Shown here one piece after another: positions 16,173-17,167 of a stretch of 17,167 nucleotides of DNA. Every line of letters begins with the position of its first letter. Position 1 is the stretch's first letter. A program made the position numbers and the translations under genes. Location of the stretch: the NCBI GenBank assembly GCA_001969505.1, contig LSSK01001940.1, positions 1-17,167 on the forward strand. Reading direction: 5' to 3'. The DNA is from Zancudomyces culisetae (lineage: Eukaryota > Kickxellomycota > Harpellomycetes > Harpellales > Legeriomycetaceae). The notes below the pieces were generated by a model, which saw nothing but the letters and a program-made list of their open reading frames with translations, ran no database searches and was not told the DNA's origin.

Positions 16173-17054
16173 ATGACAGTGATTGAACCAGAAAGAGAAA
16201 GAGAAGTAGAAAGAAAAGTAGAGACAGAGGTAGAAACAAAGGTAGAAACAGAAAGAGAAGGGGAAAACAACCAACAAGACAAAATGGAAGTGAGCCCACC
16301 AGAATCGCCCATTATGCGAACGAACAGATACTCAATAAATATACCACAAGCATTTTCACACTCACCTCTACAACGATACTCGAGTGAGGAGCCTGAGGTG
16401 CGGGATGGCAAGAGTATAAAATCAACAAGGACAATGTCAATGCAACGCAGCAGCCTTACTGGCAGCCTTAAAGAGAGGGTAGGGCGTAGAGGAAATAGCC
16501 ATGTGGAAGATAATGCACAGGATGTCGAAGTGGTGTATACAAGCGTGGAGCAGATTGATGAGATTTTGAAAAACGACTCGAGGAACTCCAAGGCTGCCTT
16601 GTTGAAGAAAAAGTTGAAGAAGCGAACACTGATTCCAACACTGTAAGTAAATATATTTGTGGATATTGGATTTGAAGTTTGATTAAAGCTTAGACGGGGA
16701 TGGAGAAAAGATAAGGAAGAGGAAAAAGAAAAAAAAGAAAGAGGAGGGAGAAGAAGGAGAAGGAGAAGGAGGAGGAGGAGGATGTTTTCTAACAAAAGAT
16801 ATTGACAATGAATACTAATAATAGAACAAAACAAATTAAAAAATTAAAACTAAATTAGAAAAGTGGTGGATGAAAGGGACTATGTGTATGTAAGACCAAA
16901 ACACAATGTCGTTTTACAGTAAGTAGCAGTATTATTAGTAAGAATATGGAATATCAAGGTGATTGAATTTAATTTAATTGAATTTAATTTAATTGGGTTT
17001 AATTTAATTGGTACCTTTAGGGTTATTCCACAAGATGAGGCAGAGGCAATCTAA
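16173..17054 (+). CDS. Unrecognised polar protein, probably two exons
   Basis: I do not recognise this gene. Unspliced it ends at 16646 and gives 157 residues. Its stop (CTGTAAGTA) overlaps a perfect GTAAGT donor at 16643, and splicing to TTTAG at 17020 keeps phase and adds eleven residues (Val-Ile-Pro-Gln-Asp-Glu-Ala-Glu-Ala-Ile after the junction Leu), 167 in total, ending at 17054. The N-terminus is a charged repeat (Lys-Val-Glu-Thr-Glu-Val-Glu-Thr, residues about 11-34). The middle is Ser/Pro/Arg-rich with possible proline-directed sites (SPPESP, HSPLQRYS) and a basic RSSLTG site. The end has a predicted helix (SVEQIDEILKNDS) and a basic patch (KKKLKKR) that could be a nuclear signal or membrane/RNA contact. 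Non-repeat parts have balanced codons and look truly coding. The 378-base intron would be longer than every other intron here, so the 3' exon is uncertain. The start ATG is preceded by AACA. Confidence 0.6.
16690..16783. repeat. Long polypurine tract
   Basis: Almost pure A/G sequence over about 90 bases, ending in GGAGGAGGAGGAGG, within the putative intron or 3' flank of the gene at 16173. On the other strand it reads as Leu/Ser-rich open frames, an artefact. Confidence 0.85.
16963..17007. repeat. Three tandem 15-base repeats
   Basis: Units TTGAATTTAATTTAA, an identical second copy, and a third with two changes (TTGGGTTTAATTTAA) in direct tandem, ending 13 bases before the putative TTTAG acceptor at 17020. 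Confidence 0.9.
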
Positions 17055-17112
17055 TATTTTGATTATTTTTCTATGGAAGGGAGTAGAAGCAACGTAACAG
17101 ATGGGGCACAAT

Positions 17113-17135
17113 ATCAGATCAGATCAGGTCAGATA
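17113..17135. repeat. Short GATCA/GGTCA repeat
   Basis: Overlapping ATCAGATCAGATCAGGTCAGAT pentamers close to the window end, followed by a G-run. Simple repeat; no further feature is visible before the window stops. Confidence 0.6.
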
Positions 17136-17167
17136 AATGTACAAGAAAGAATAAGGGGGGGGAGGGG

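Noticed and set aside
16072-16834. Minus-strand frames of up to 230 codons opposite the gene at 16173
   Set aside because: Leu/Ser runs come from the purine-rich plus strand; the plus-strand gene has the better composition and start context.

Overview
This window looks like nuclear DNA of an AT-rich, intron-bearing fungus. My best guess is an early-diverging lineage of the Mucorales type rather than a yeast. The reasons are: a CGR1 gene (a fungal-type ribosome biogenesis factor), an F-box/leucine-rich protein of the kind expanded in Mucoromycota, many short introns with GTAAGT-like donors, and an apparent WDR91 gene, which the model yeasts lack. The taxonomic call is inference from family knowledge; there is no marker gene here.

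Layout, left to right. 1-1690 is gene-free AT-rich DNA with small microsatellites and the presumed promoter/leader of the first gene. 1691-3100 (+) is DPH2 (diphthamide synthesis), single exon. 3264-5861 (-) is a convergent, intronless 865-residue F-box protein with a Glu-Asn repeat and an unassigned C-terminal module. 5862-6777 is a divergent intergenic region holding a leader hairpin, a TATA-like box and an isolated palindrome. 6778-10654 (+) is a gene I assembled by hand from 14 exons; the 750-residue product matches metazoan WDR91, a Rab7-linked endosome maturation factor, from its N-terminal helices to its C-terminal WD repeats. 10925-12796 (+) is a five-exon SNF12/RSC6/SMARCD gene with a SWIB domain. 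13272-13766 (+) is a two-exon CGR1. 13767-16172 is a long AT-rich stretch with no supported gene. 16173 to about 17054 (+) is a short unrecognised polar protein whose stop codon overlaps a perfect splice donor.

The genes are not an operon and do not form an obvious pathway. They are housekeeping genes (translation factor modification, ubiquitin ligase adaptor, endosomal trafficking, chromatin remodelling, 60S ribosome biogenesis) that happen to be neighbours. The most striking sequence-level facts are the WDR91 reconstruction, the use of TAG and never CAG as splice acceptor in all 18 supported introns, and the contrast between intron-rich and intronless neighbours. I found no tRNA, rRNA, CRISPR, transposon or viral gene. 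Nothing here convincingly amounts to a wholly new system.
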